Positions 1 through 11,059 of a DNA stretch of 64,000 nt are shown here, piece after piece. Within the stretch, counting starts at the first letter, position 1. The number at the start of each line of letters is the position of its first letter. The DNA lies in the NCBI GenBank assembly GCA_034440615.1, contig JAOTOM010002666.1, positions 1 through 64,000 of the forward strand, given 5' to 3'. Below the pieces are notes generated by a model. It saw nothing but the letters and a program-made list of their open reading frames with translations, searched no databases and had not been told where the DNA came from. This DNA is from Ashinkailepas kermadecensis (Eukaryota > Arthropoda > Thecostraca > Neolepadidae). A program made the translations under genes and the position numbers.

Positions 1-665
1 GACCTTGTTTGTCAGCTACAAAGTGATGTCTGGTCAGCTTCACGGTTTGCTGGCTCGAATATCACATGCTTTCCTATTTGACCTATACTATTTCTGCGAG
101 TGTACAGCGATGCATGCTCATCCACTGTTTGTACATAATCTCATTATCCATGTCATCATCTGGGGCTAAATCACCTTCACTCTGTTCTTCTGATTTGTCC
201 GCGAGATAATCCCTCAGAAAGTTCATCGGTCTTCATCGGTCACTGCCCCGTTTTCACCAGGGCAGTCCTTCAGTTGTGCAGCATGCAATCACGGTTTCCG
301 TGCCACATACAGCGTGATCGAGGAGGTTACGGCATTTGAGACCTGGAAGGCCCAGAGCGGCTATGAGCAGTTTTGGGTTTTGATGATAAGTGCACATGCA
401 CACCGAGTGCGTCCCACTGCTGCCTGCCAAAACGCAATGCTTTGGACGAAGGGCAGCAAAGATTAAGAAGCTGGTGCGAGGATTTTCATAGTTCTGCTTG
501 TATAGATCATATATCTCACACAAATTTCCCAAAGCAAACCTTTTCTGAACTCTACTTTTGGTTCCATCGACATGTCGCACCGTGACACGGTCGGTCTTGC
601 CGAGACACATCCGGCTGATCTAGTCCGACCCATAAAATAGCTTTGCTTTCACCTTGACTGCGTCC
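1..665 (-). pseudogene. Broken gene of an uncharacterised invertebrate family (SGTHSVCxCT motif)
   Basis: The minus strand encodes about 118 clean residues (610 to 254) with the blocks GKTDRVTV, CEIYDLY, FAALRPKHCVLAGSSGTHSV and CTYHQN followed by LLDHAVC. These blocks are familiar to me from long uncharacterised proteins of cnidarians, arthropods and molluscs, where the order is GKKDxVSV, LKELY, LRPKxC-LAG-SGTHSVCVCT-HQN, then an acidic stretch with QW and LTxHSF. The acidic QW-containing part continues in another frame (about 240 to 60), and a TRHHFVADKQ-like end sits near 30-5 in a third frame. Upstream, VSDAVKVKAKLFYGSD continues into the frame across an in-frame TAG near 622-624. So it is homologous over at least 660 bp but broken by one stop and at least two frameshifts, and it runs off the left edge. 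Function unknown. The family may be transposon-derived. I am fairly sure of the family and sure of the breaks. Confidence 0.7.
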
Positions 666-1630
666 GACACCCTCAGAAATTTCCTATACTCGTAAAGGCC
701 ACGATAAGCGAGCGCAAAAACAAACATGCATGCGTAATTTTGAACGGATATGCAAAGTTATAGAGAAAAACCCTATTTTGTTATTTTTTGCTTCGAAAGA
801 TAAGATACTGAACTTTATTTCTGCACTTTTTCAACTCATTTTGTGACTGTCCCGAACGGTAAAATAGGTCACGTGGCCTTAAGTCCCGATGCCACGCTTT
901 CAATTATCCCGTAAACGAAAATGTCGAAATAGCCCAAAGATGCAGTGGATCATTGTGAGTTCACCGATATACACTTTTGCACAATTCAGACCATTCTTCA
1001 TTGAGTTAAAGAGCTCAAAACACCCTTGTTAGGTAATATCTAAAAAATGCCCTAGGCTATAACTCCTTGACCGCTGATCTGATCTTTCTAACAATAGCAC
1101 AACTGGATTCGGCGTATCAGATAACACCACACAAATATTTTCATCAAAATATAAAATATTGGGCGTTATGTTGGCCCCTTACCTTGTCGATTTGTCGTAG
1201 AATGGGCCCAAGCTGCAAAGCTAAGTTGCAAGTTGCAGAACTGAGAGAACATGGCAATGATAACAAACACCTGAATCGTCAGCAAGCGGGCGTCAAATTA
1301 TAAATTATGGGGGGGGACACAGACGTTGAAATTCTACATTCGCTCCAAAAATGTGCCACATGGTCACTATTCCGCAGCCGCGGGTCGAAAGGACTTGCGC
1401 TTGTTCTTGCTGTGAGAAGAGGGTGCCAGTAGCAGCATGTGCGGTAGCATGTAAATCGGCTTCATACTTTGGAAGAAAATGCTGTTCTGTCAACAATCCC
1501 GTGTATCAACTAGTCCCAGTTTCCTTTATTTGAAAAAGCTCGGGAAAACATGGACCGTAACATTATTTTCCGACAACCTGTAGGCATGCCGGAATTGTGC
1601 TCCAATTTGTAGAAGTACGCATGGCAAGAC
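666..1630. other. No gene seen
   Basis: I see no credible coding frame, RNA gene or structured repeat here. A run of nine G sits near 1310-1318. The base composition is unremarkable. Confidence 0.4.
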
Positions 1631-1672
1631 CACCTATATGTTGGTGACAAAGAGTGTTAGAACAATTGAGGG

Positions 1673-1830
1673 TGCCTTAAGGTATCCAGCCTTAATAAGA
1701 GCCACAGGGACCATCTGGATCAACAGGGGCCCGGATGGGCTCATCTGCAGCCGCAGGGGCCCATCTGGGCCCATCTGGAGCCACAGGGGCCCAGACGGGC
1801 CCCGTGGCTCCAGATGGGTCCTGTCGTCCT
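1673..1830. repeat. GC-rich minisatellite, CAGGGGCCCATCTGG core
   Basis: About six imperfect copies of a unit built on agccacaggggcccatctgg lie in tandem, spaced roughly 18-30 bp. Because the copies sit largely in register, both strands show long open frames; the minus frame reads like collagen Gly-Pro-X. I regard that as an artefact of the repeat. The array begins with cttaataagagccacagg, which also occurs at 29,625-29,645 in the 3' region of LINE copy E2. The array may therefore have grown from a retrotransposed 3' end. Confidence 0.65.
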
Positions 1831-1839
1831 TTCGCCGGA

Positions 1840-4800
1840 AAAGTTTCAACGGATGAATCAAGACATCGTATATAATTCGGGAATATCTTCACCGAAAGCA
1901 CAATCGCCTGTGGTGTCATTCTGTTATTCTGTGTCATCACATCCTCTATGTGCGTGGGTGAAGGAGCAAGCAAACATAATGTATGAAGAAACATCAAGCC
2001 ATACCTACCCGTGCACAAAAAGCTTCATCGGGTAATAAATGGTAGCAAACCTCAACAAGAACCAGATCACGAGATCACAAGACACCGCCAGCGAAGAAAG
2101 GAGATGTAATCTTCACGCCGCTGTGTGCCAGTACCAGCACCAGCACTGACAACATCAACCAGTACCAGCTCTGACAACATCGCAGCAAATTGCATCCTCA
2201 CACAGTCCTGGACCTGCCGCAGCACGACTTGTAGAAGTACAGCAGACGCCTGCAGTACGAAAACAATGAACGGCACAGTTCGCACCACAACTACAGGCTT
2301 GCAGGCAAGCATGACGCCACCTGCAGCACAACGAAATCAATATCAACGTGAAAATGTCATTTAGGAGCACGGTGCGACGCCAACGTAAGTCTAATGATGT
2401 TCGTTTGCAACTTGAATGCTGATACGATGCTGTCTCGCCTGGCTTGCCTTTCTGTCAGTCGCTTAGTGATGCTGATCGTGAGTCCAACCCTGGTACGACG
2501 CAGGCCGGCAGGCTTCTGATTCAGAAACTAATCCGCATAATGAGACACATATGTGAGATGCGATTTGATGCTGTGGTTTGATGTTGCGACAAACACTGAC
2601 CTCAAATCCTAGGGAAATACTCTCTATCGGACCTAATTTGCATTGGCGTGCATAATCAACCGAATCGGAACAGGAATGTCCGGACTGCTTCCCGGGTTCA
2701 ATCTGGCTCATGATCCGGGAATCAGAGCTGATTCCCGGGATTATAAATCCGGGAACCAGGCATATGTTCGGTTATAGGTTGGCGGTGTGGAATTTCCCGG
2801 TCGGTCGGCGCCATGCTTGGTGGATTCCAGAACAGGTAAAGGGCCCCAGCGCTGCCGAGACCAACCCCTGTTGACCGCTGGCCAGATAGTTGGCCGACGG
2901 CACAGCACTTGGGTCTTGTTCCGGCTCGTAGGCCTGAAACGCACGGCCCATCACACAGCAGCTCCCGCTCCAGTCGTGGTGGCTTCTCTAATTACGGGCG
3001 TCGTCGCCCGCACGTGCGCCGTCGAGCCGGACTATCGCTGCCGCGCCCTCGCCCTCCCCTCCCCATCGTCTGAAGCGCCCATCGATCTCCGTATTAATGC
3101 TGCAGTTATTTTTGGACGTGTTCGCGATCAGTGTAACTGATAGACCACAAGAATTGGTTGCGGTTCTAACCTGATGCAATACCACGGCGAGTCGCATCGC
3201 AAAATCGGGCGCTGCTCCATTTTTTTTCGAAAAGGATTCGCAGACCGTCTGCGAACAGTTAGGCATATGCGTACACATACAAACATAATTATTGATGCAG
3301 AAAGACTGCCTTTGTATATACTGCAGGTACACCAACAAACTACGGTGGCTATTCTCGCGCCCATCGAAATGCGTGAGACAAAAAGGAAAGATGATATGGT
3401 AGGCAATAGGATGAGGGAACGATATGCTACATTGAAGGTGACAGGGCTATTACTTAATTAATTTAATATTTACGCTATTAATCTGATTCTTCTGATGTCT
3501 TTCAAGCTTTCAAATCGCTGTCTCACAATCGGTTCGAACTGAAAAATCGGCTGGCAACAACAGTCCTTAATTTGTTCTTGTTATTATAATAACGACAAGG
3601 TATATAAATCAATTCCGGGCTGTGTTCGCATAAATTTCGGACATGCAGATAACGGGAGATATTGCAAGGAAACAAGGCATACACGTGAATGCCAGACTAG
3701 TATGCACATGCATTTTGTGAATGCAGACAATGCTTGAAGGAGGGATGGCAAAATACAATTATGACACAGGACAAGATCAACACACACCCCAACACACGCA
3801 CGTCGCAAAACGACGCAAAGCTTATAGCGCAACTGAGGCGTAGAAAACATGACAATAGGGAAGCAGACGTCACGAAGATCACGTTTGTTGATTGAGGCTC
3901 GGTCGAATACTACTAATATTCATTGACTCCCAAATTGCTCGTTCAGGTTCATCTTTGGCCATGTGTAAGATTTTAACTTTGACCTTGCTGGAATTTAGCT
4001 GAGTTCCGAGGAGCTGTTTTCGGTGATGACCTAATGTCGTGTCAGTTTTATCGTTGTCATCTCCGACGTGTTCATCAAATCTGAGTCGTGCTTAGGGCTG
4101 GGTCTCCGATGTAGACCGACTCGTTATCCCAGGCCGACCAGGTAGTCCATCCTGAATACGACGCTACATCTGTGCTCATGTCCGTTGGGCTCTGTCAAGC
4201 AGGCGGGACATTGGTTCCTTTATTTCCCCCGGGCAGGGTGGAGGAAAGTAAGCTGATCTCACGAGTCTACTCTTCAGGCTTGGACCTCCTCTCCACGCTA
4301 TCCTGAAGTCGATGTTCCTGTTTTTATGACCCCATCAAGCTACAGCATGCATCAATGTAAGGAATGGTGAGGGGAACATAGGAGATGAAAGCTGTTTCTG
4401 GTGACGTTCTCCAGCAGCACGGTCGGTTTAATAGGACTTTCGACTGAGTTTCCGTGATCAACCATTTTGGGTATCCATTCCCTACGAAATGATCAGGAAT
4501 AATTTTGATACTGAGGTCATGAGGAGCACCGGAACCCGACAACCTGACTGCACGTAGCATCTGATATGGCGCGTAGCATCCGAAGAAGCCCCACGGCTGA
4601 AATGTACTGTTGGCTTGGACATATTTTGGGTTAAAGTATTTATTCACAGCATGAACCAATGGCTAATTTGTCTAATAGCTTATAACATGTGTCTCACAAC
4701 CAACCTGCGACAGCTGCAATCATCCAGGATTATTCAAATATGTCTTGCCAAAGTCGGACGCATCGCAAAATGCACAGCTGTAATGTGACAGGCTACAGAC

Positions 4801-5160
4801 ATACAACTACGATCACTTCGTTCGTTGAAAATTTTGAAACTTGGATACAATCAAGCGAACTACAAGCGAACGTTTCTAAAACAGAATACAACTTGATACC
4901 GCCATCATTGGAGAACTTCGGCTGCAATGAACGAATTACCTAATAGTTTAAGGCATCATCCAGAGCGAATTCAACAACGTGAATACACTGAGTGTCTAAA
5001 TTGGGCGTAGTCTCAAGGATGTTGCAGGCCTGCACAGCTGTAGGCGCCTCGCGCTGCGCTTAGCCAATATGTGATGTTGGCAATTTAGCGGGCCAGGGGC
5101 GACCATGCTCCTTCTAGGTGTGGTCGGGGCTTGACATGTTACCTCCGTCTGCAGGCGACA
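1840..5160. other. No supported gene
   Basis: Several open frames of 60-117 codons occur on both strands (for example 2787-3140 plus and 4324-4659 minus), but none shows a recognisable domain, codon bias or plausible exon boundary. No clear tandem repeat was seen. Treat it as anonymous intergenic or intronic sequence. Confidence 0.35.
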
Positions 5161-5170
5161 TGTCGAGCGC

Positions 5171-6068
5171 CTAGAAAGCGTTTGGTAGGGGTTGTGGCCA
5201 TTGTGTTTGGTAGGGGTTCAGGGGGTCGGTCTGGGTGCAGGCATCAGATGTGGTTTCTGGGATGGTTTGGGAGATAGAGCACGGGGTGGTGGGAGGCTCG
5301 GTTTGACAGGAAGCGGTGGCCGTCTGTTTGCAGGATGTCCGTGTGACAGTGGTCACCGGGTTCTGCATTGGTGCTGTGGCCTTGAGTTTGGGCTTGGGTT
5401 TGGGCCGCCTGGATGGGTGGGGCAGGGGTCGTGAGCCCGGGGATGAAGTGCTGGGAAGGCGTCTGGGTTGTGGGGTGGTCACTGGCCGGCTGACGGTGGG
5501 ATGTTGAAAGGGTATGGCCAACCTTTGTAAGGGGTGGAACGGGGTGGGAGAGGGAGGAGACTGGGTCTGTGGTGGGGTAGGAGAGGGAGCATACTGGGTC
5601 TGAGGTGAGGTGGTGTGTAGAGGAGTTGGGTGCGGTGGGGAGGGTGCTGTCCAGGATGGGAGTGCGTATTGGCGAGAGGTGGGCAGGGCTTCTGGAGCCG
5701 GCTGCCGGTGGCATGGCAGGACGGTCGGGATGGTGAGGTAGCGGCCTGTAGTTTGGTTTTGGGGCCCAGGAGAGCGTAGCTGCGTAGCTGCGCTGGGTGG
5801 TGGGTAGTGCTTAGATACGTGGAGTGGAAGAGCTGGGAGGGTTGCGGCGCTTTGTGAAGCGCAGGCGATGCCTTGTGGTGGTGTGCGGCACACACTGCAT
5901 AGCCGCATACGGGCACACCTGCCACTCGAATGCCAACACAGGGGCAGTCGGAGCTGGTGGCGGGGTGCGGCCTCTGGCGCATCGCCTTCCGGTCGATGTG
6001 CAGTCGATGGTTGGGTGGCCGACCGCAGCGTGGTTTAGTCGACGTGCAAGCACGTTCGCCGCGGCCAT
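5171..6068 (-). pseudogene. Proline-rich ORF1-like frame of a LINE, frameshifted
   Basis: On the minus strand one frame covers 5,908-5,171 (245 codons) and a second covers 6,068-5,811; they overlap, so one frameshift would join them. The product is extremely Pro/Ser/Thr/Gln rich, with a basic KPKPKLK patch, and ends with SCQTEPP and ACTQTDP. Such CQTxP or TQTDP motifs are typical of ORF1 proteins of non-LTR retrotransposons. The upstream part contains a Cys cluster (CARMRLCSVC) of the sort seen in zinc knuckles. It lies directly 3' of LINE A on the same strand, but I cannot link it to an ORF2, so it may be a scrap of a different LINE. It could instead be an anonymous host exon or a composition artefact. 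Confidence 0.35.
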
Positions 6069-6189
6069 ATCGAATGCAACGGTGGCAGCGCAGTGGAAGA
6101 GATGCCTAGAAAAGTATATGCTTACACCTCAATCAATCCATTATCTCAAGTTTCAAGGGACCTATATATCCGGCCTATCTAACACCATT

Positions 6190-6340
6190 CACCTGATATT
6201 GCATAACACACTCCTCAATAATTTCGAACTCTTCCAATCATGTCCCATTGTGTCACCATAGCCAATATCATCAGCATCATATCCAGAAGGAAGGTGCTGA
6301 ATCCATTGCTAGGTACACCCTATATAGCATAAAATAATTA
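6190..6340 (-). repeat. 3' UTR segment shared with LINE E2
   Basis: The sequence around atcatatccagaaggaaggt to gctaggtacaccctatat matches the 166-bp unit that is repeated at 29,762-30,160 in E2, at an estimated 80-85% identity by eye. Here it is present once. It marks the 3' UTR of LINE A and shows that A and E2 share this non-coding end. Confidence 0.75.
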
Positions 6341-6624
6341 TAGTAGTATAATATACCCTATATAGCTAGTATAATACTCAATGTATTAGCATGATCAAAA
6401 ACATAAGGGTCCAAGTTTCAACAATAACACAGGAACCAACATCCCCACACCCATCAATGCCTTTCTACCTTACCTAGCCAGCCCTATTCACTTGATCTCA
6501 TGTAACAAATGTGACCTGAGTGCCCTACCAATACTTTTTAGTCTCCATCCACGCCAGCCTAAAGGGGCCCGTACAGCGCACACCCACTTAGCATAGATAT
6601 CACCCCATCCACCACACCTTAGAA

Positions 6625-7393
6625 CTCAAAAACAAGATTATGCAACCTAAAATAGTTGTCCACCCTTTTTAAAATACATTCAATGAGGGACTCCCCACAA
6701 CATCAGCAGGCAGGCTACTCCACTGATCAACAATCCTTTGACTGGAGACCTGTTGTCGATTAACTGTCCTACACCTTGATTTGTCCAACCTGAATTGATG
6801 ACCCCTATGTGATAGTCTAAGTAGAAGGACTTCTTTCAGATTGACCTGATCTAACCCTTGATTTTTTAAATACATTTCAATCATATCACCCCTTAATCTC
6901 CTATACTTGAGTGAGCACATATCTAATGCCATAAGTCATTCCCCATATTCTAAGTTATCTAGTCCACTGATGAGTCTAATGGCTTTGCGCTGCACTCTTT
7001 CTAGCATATCAGTATCTTTTTTATAAGTAGGGGTTCCATGCCTGTACCTAATATTTGAAGTGGGGTCGCACATATGCCAAATACAACATTTTCATCACTT
7101 CTTTGCTCTTATACCTCACACTCCTATTAATGATTCCCAGCATTCTGATTGCCCTGTTCGTAGCTGAGACACATTGTTTTTTTTGTTTTTTTAAATATTT
7201 TAAGATCATTTGAAACTAACACACCTAAATCCCTTTCCTCTTCAATAACATCAAATCTCCTACCTCCCATTGTACATTTGAAAGTCTCACCTCCAGACCC
7301 AAGATGCATAACTTTACATTTTTCATAGTTGAAAGACAACTGCCATGGATCAGCCCACTTTTTAAGGTCCTCCAAGTCTAGTTGAATATTACT
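6625..7393 (-). pseudogene. LINE A reverse transcriptase C-terminal half
   Basis: The frame 7,375-7,127 gives LEDLKKWADPWQLSFNYEKC and the KVMHLG and ERDLGVLV motifs that follow the FADD box in CR1-like reverse transcriptases. The frame 6,932-6,669 gives MCSLKYRRLRGDMIEM, GHQFRLDKS, QRIVDQWSSLP and SPSLNVF, the conserved tail that pairs with FFTNRVVEHWNQLP in E1. After NVF there is a TAA, and a shifted frame then supplies RVDNYFRLHNLVFEF and the natural stop near 6,625. A region around 7,126-6,940 is frameshifted. This part is contiguous with the N-terminal half at 9,086-9,803 once the inserted LINE B is ignored. Confidence 0.85.

Positions 7394-7396
<3 letters not shown>

Positions 7397-7424
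<28 letters not shown>
7397..7424 (-). other. Poly(A) tail of LINE B
   Basis: An uninterrupted run of 28 T on the plus strand is the poly(A) tail of the minus-strand LINE B. The length and purity suggest a relatively recent insertion. Confidence 0.9.
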
Positions 7425-7434
<10 letters not shown>

Positions 7435-7437
7435 TCC

Positions 7438-7457
7438 CCTACCTATTAATAGGTAGG
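7438..7457. other. Perfect 20-nt palindrome in the LINE B 3' UTR
   Basis: CCTACCTATTAATAGGTAGG is a perfect palindrome 14 nt before the poly(A) tail of LINE B. In RNA it can fold into a hairpin. Stem-loops near the 3' end are used by several LINEs for template recognition by the reverse transcriptase; that role here is inference. Confidence 0.7.
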
Positions 7458-7978
7458 CAGGAGTGCCCTTCCATACCCGTGCGACCTAATTACGTTAAAT
7501 TCCAGGGATGAGAAGTAGGTCATGGTAAGCAAGTCAAGTTAGGTCACACCACTCCCCGCTCCTGTTTCTTGCTGGACAGATCCTGCCACCAGATATTAGT
7601 AAAAGATGTTCCTGAAGCCCTCTCAGACAATTAGCAATGCTAGTAACGTCTTCGAGGGCTCCAGAAAAAAAACTGCTATAGGTGTTAATGGGGAAATAAT
7701 ATAAAATCCCTAATCTTGCACGTACATCTCCTAAACTATTACTACACTAAGGAGAAAGGAGAAAGGACAAACGAAGTATGAAGAAAGAAGAAAGAAAGAA
7801 AACATGATACTTAACGAAAATATCCGAATAAGACAACAAGATCACCATGCATAGCACAACCTTATCACCGACATTCATTGGACAAGTTCATATTTTCTAG
7901 TAATGTTTTGCCTGATGTGTTTTTTCAAAATGATTTTACTTCTAGGTACATTTTCAATTCTATGGAAGTGAGAGCAGA

Positions 7979-9091
7979 TTATTTTATTCCAGGCTTTTGG
8001 TGCAATAAAGGTAATGAAAACATCCTGTAATTGATATCAGAAAAGGGTATTTGAAAGTGTTGTCTAACTCTGAGGCCACCTTCTTTATGAAGTTGAAACA
8101 TATCAGAAAGAGGTGCTGGTAATGAGTGATTTAGAAAACCTAGCATGATGTAAATGCATTGTTCATCAATTATGTCCAGAAACTTAAGAACCCTATGCTT
8201 GATAAACAATTCATTTGTATGGTATAAGTAAGGTTTCTTGTCAACAATCCTAATAACACGCTTCTGCAACTTAATAATCTTGTCAAGCTTAGAGTGGTAA
8301 GTACTTCCCCATACAACAGCACAGTAATTTAGATATGGCAGTATTAGAGAATTATACAGAAGAAGCAATTCACAAGTTGATAGAAAGTACCTAGATTTGC
8401 CTATAATACCAATATTTCTGCTAATTTTTGAAGAAATGGCATTGATATGGCTTTTCCACGTCATGTCTTCATCGATTAATACACCTAAATATTTTATGCA
8501 GCTATGCCTTGTAATATTATAACTATTCATTTTTACATGAAGGTCATCACATGGTTTCCTGGAAAAAATTTGATATCCAGTCTTATCAGCATTAAGTGAT
8601 AATCTGTTGGTATGAAACCATGCAATTATTTTGGGTATTACCTCATCTACTTTAGTTTGTAACTCAAAATGATCATTAGCTGTAATAGTTATGGCTGTAT
8701 CGTCTGCAAAGAGGTAAAAGCTAGGTAAATTGGAAACATTGCAAAGATCATTAATGTACAGAAGAAATAGCAGAGGTCCAAGAATCGAACCCTGAGGAAC
8801 ACCTATTGTGATATTTAATGGATGGGAGAGGGTGTCATGTATCTTGGTTCTTTGAGATCTATTTGATAGGTATGAGTTTAACAGTTTATATATATTTCCC
8901 CTAATGCCAATAAAGTAAATCTTTTGGAACAAAATGCTGATGCTGACAGTGTCAAAGGCCTTTTTCAAATCCAGATACAGGGTACAAACTAATTTATTAT
9001 TTACAAGGGCTTTAGTCACTTCATTATGCATCAGAGCAATTGGCATGTATGTGCTATGTTTTTTTCTGAAACCAAACTGCAGATTGCTCAC
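7979..9091 (-). CDS. Reverse transcriptase fragment of LINE B, open
   Basis: A 370-codon uninterrupted minus-strand frame encodes most of a non-LTR reverse transcriptase lacking its N-terminus. It opens in NLQFGFRKKHST (fingers/palm block), followed by LYLDLKKAFDTVS (first catalytic Asp, about residue 41), IGVPQGSILGPLLFLLYIND (about 97-115) and the active-site box YLFADDTAI (about 127-135). Downstream come CIKYLGVLIDEDMTWKSHI and a tail with LPYLNYCAVVWGSTY. No RNase H follows. All catalytic aspartates are present, but endonuclease and the reverse transcriptase N-terminus are missing, so it cannot be autonomous. The nominal Met start is arbitrary: the first few codons come from the junction with LINE A. 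The type resembles CR1/L2/Jockey-group enzymes. Confidence 0.9.
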   Translation of the reverse strand: MSNLQFGFRKKHSTYMPIALMHNEVTKALVNNKLVCTLYLDLKKAFDTVSISILFQKIYFIGIRGNIYKLLNSYLSNRSQRTKIHDTLSHPLNITIGVPQGSILGPLLFLLYINDLCNVSNLPSFYLFADDTAITITANDHFELQTKVDEVIPKIIAWFHTNRLSLNADKTGYQIFSRKPCDDLHVKMNSYNITRHSCIKYLGVLIDEDMTWKSHINAISSKISRNIGIIGKSRYFLSTCELLLLYNSLILPYLNYCAVVWGSTYHSKLDKIIKLQKRVIRIVDKKPYLYHTNELFIKHRVLKFLDIIDEQCIYIMLGFLNHSLPAPLSDMFQLHKEGGLRVRQHFQIPFSDINYRMFSLPLLHQKPGIK

Positions 9092-9803
9092 TACTGTTAG
9101 CCACTCCTACCAATTTGATGTTATCAGCAAATTTGAACACCCTATTCCTCAGCCCTACCTCAATGTTATTCAAAAAGATGATAAAGAGAAATGGCCCTAG
9201 AACAGATCCCTGTGGCACTCCACTCAGAACGTCCTTCCATTCAGATTTACATCCATTTCACACTACCCTTTGTTTCCTTCTACTTAACCATGCTTCAATC
9301 CAACCTACAACCTTACCATCAATCCCATGTTGTTCTAGTTGCTGAATCAGACGCCCATGTGAAACTTTGTCAAAAGCTTTGCTAAAGTCCAGGAACACTA
9401 CATCCATCCTGCTTTGATTGTCTACTTCTTTAGTTATATACGCCATAAACTCCAATAGGTTAGCTAAACAAGATTTCTTAGATCGAAATCCATGTTTGGT
9501 ATCCCTTAGAAGGTTGTGCCTATCTAAATGAGCCTGTATGTTGTGTTTTACAAGTTTTTCTAGTATCTTGCAAACTATTGAGGTCAAACTGACTGGCCTG
9601 TAGTTTCCCACGCACTTCATGCTTCCCTTTTTGAAAATCGGTACTAAATTTGCATTTCTTCGATCATCAGGTACTTCAGAATACTCTATAGAATGCCTGA
9701 AAGTGATACCTAGGGGAACTGCCAATGCTTTAGCACACTCTACTAAGATCCTAGCACAGATATCATCTGGCCCAGAAGCTTTATTAGGTTTTACATTCTG
9801 CAA
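9086..9803 (-). pseudogene. LINE A reverse transcriptase N-terminal half
   Basis: The frame 9,803-9,258 reads KPNKASGPDDICARIL, NLVPIFKKG, NYRPVSLTSIVCKILE, KHGFRSKKSCLANLLEF and VFLDFSKAFDKVSHGRL: the canonical reverse transcriptase blocks 0-3. After a break at RRKQRVV, another frame continues with VLSGVPQGSVLGPFLF and FKFADNIKL. The active-site box is thus FADN rather than FADD, with the second catalytic Asp replaced. The sequence then runs into the LINE B junction at 9,085. Confidence 0.88.
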
Positions 9804-10167
9804 CTGTTTTTATACAGCTTCTGTTGTTATTGTAAGATCTTCCAACCTATCACCTACTATGGCATAGCTTTCAGTTGTTTCCAATGTACCAGTGTTTTCT
9901 TTGTAAATACCGATGAGGATTGCTTACTTAGGGACTCCACTCTATCAATCATCAACCACTATTTTACTATTTACCTCCAGTGGCCCGACATTACACTATT
10001 TAGACTTAAATTTGTAGAAACTAAAGAAACTCTTAGCATTGCCCGCTGAACATTCACGAGCTAATTTTATGTCAGCCAGTCTTTTAGATGCCCTAACACA
10101 CCTTACTTTATTTTTAGCTATTCTATATGATTCTAGATTTGCCTCCGAGTTAAAATCTTTTAGTTTC

Positions 10168-11049
10168 TTAAATGCCTGCTTTTGATTCCAGTAAATGTTT
10201 TACTGCCTTGGTGAGCCATGAGGGATGCTTTATCTTGTTTAATCTAATTTGTCCATTGGGAATGAACCTATCCTGACCTTGGAACAGTTTGTCTTTTACC
10301 ATTCTCCACATTTCATGGGCATCTAAGCTCCTCAATAACTCATCCCAGTGAATTGCATTAAGGTAGTTCCTGAACTCATTGTAATTCCCCTCAGCAAAAT
10401 TTGGAATCCAAGCTTTATTGACTCCTATACTTCCAACATATAAGGAAAAGCGTATGATGTTGTGATCATTATTACCGAAGGTCTCTCCTATGCTTACATT
10501 CTGTACGAAATTTTCCTCATTTGTAAGCACCAGATCTGACATTTAATTTCCCTTGTAGGTTCGTGTGTCATTTGAAAGAACACATTTTCCTACTTATAAA
10601 CTCTCCTACATATCTCTTCCTGCATCAACCTGTCTGTTTTCATTCTGGTCTGGTGACCTATAGAATGCCCCAATCCGAAATCCTGTTCCATTCTTCAGAA
10701 TGATATCTAACCACAAAGATTCTACTCTTTCACTATGCACCCTGTCCTCTACCGAATGGCATTTCCTTACTTGCCTCACATACAAGAGTATTCCACCTTC
10801 TATCCTTCCCTGCCTTTGATGAGCATGCATGCTGTAGCCAGTCAATTCAAATTATTGCAAGCTATCTCCAAAAATGCTTTCATTAACCCATGCATCAGTA
10901 ATACAACCCAAATCTAGCTTTTCAGACAACATATATGCATGCAGTTCCCCAATTTTGTTCCTAACACTTCTGGCATTTACATAAAAACACGACAAGCTAT
11001 TCCTTTCCTTGCTTGCAATACTTCTCTCTTCATCAGCTATAACCACCAA
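10168..11049 (-). pseudogene. LINE A AP-endonuclease domain, stops inside
   Basis: Three pieces in the same frame make an apurinic-endonuclease-like domain: 11,049-10,852 (FYVNARSVRNKIGELHAYML, ITDAWVNE with the conserved Glu region), 10,845-10,606 (GGILLYV, ESLWLDI, RIGAFYRSP) and 10,542-10,168 (DLVLTNEEN, IGETFGNNDHNIIRF, then the linker with PSWLTKAVK). The first two are separated by one in-frame TAA near 10,849; homology to E1 runs through it. The SDHN motif is NDHN here. Endonucleases of this kind nick target DNA for target-primed reverse transcription. This one is inactive. Confidence 0.85.
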
Positions 11050-11059
11050 TGTCCTGCCT

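Larger units (their letters stand above)
7394..9085 (-). mobile_element. LINE B: young 5'-truncated retrotransposon nested in LINE A
   Basis: A 1.69-kb element on the minus strand starts abruptly inside its reverse transcriptase at about 9,080 and ends in a 28-nt poly(A) tail (T run at 7,397-7,424). It is flanked by a short target duplication, AGATT at 9,081-9,085 and 7,394-7,398, partly shared with the tail. It splits LINE A exactly between two conserved reverse transcriptase blocks. Ignoring it leaves the LINE A frame continuous (SSEQS then SNIQLDLEDLKKW), so insertion came after LINE A had settled. The poly(A) end differs from the octamer tails of the CR1-like family, so B belongs to another LINE lineage. 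Confidence 0.9.
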
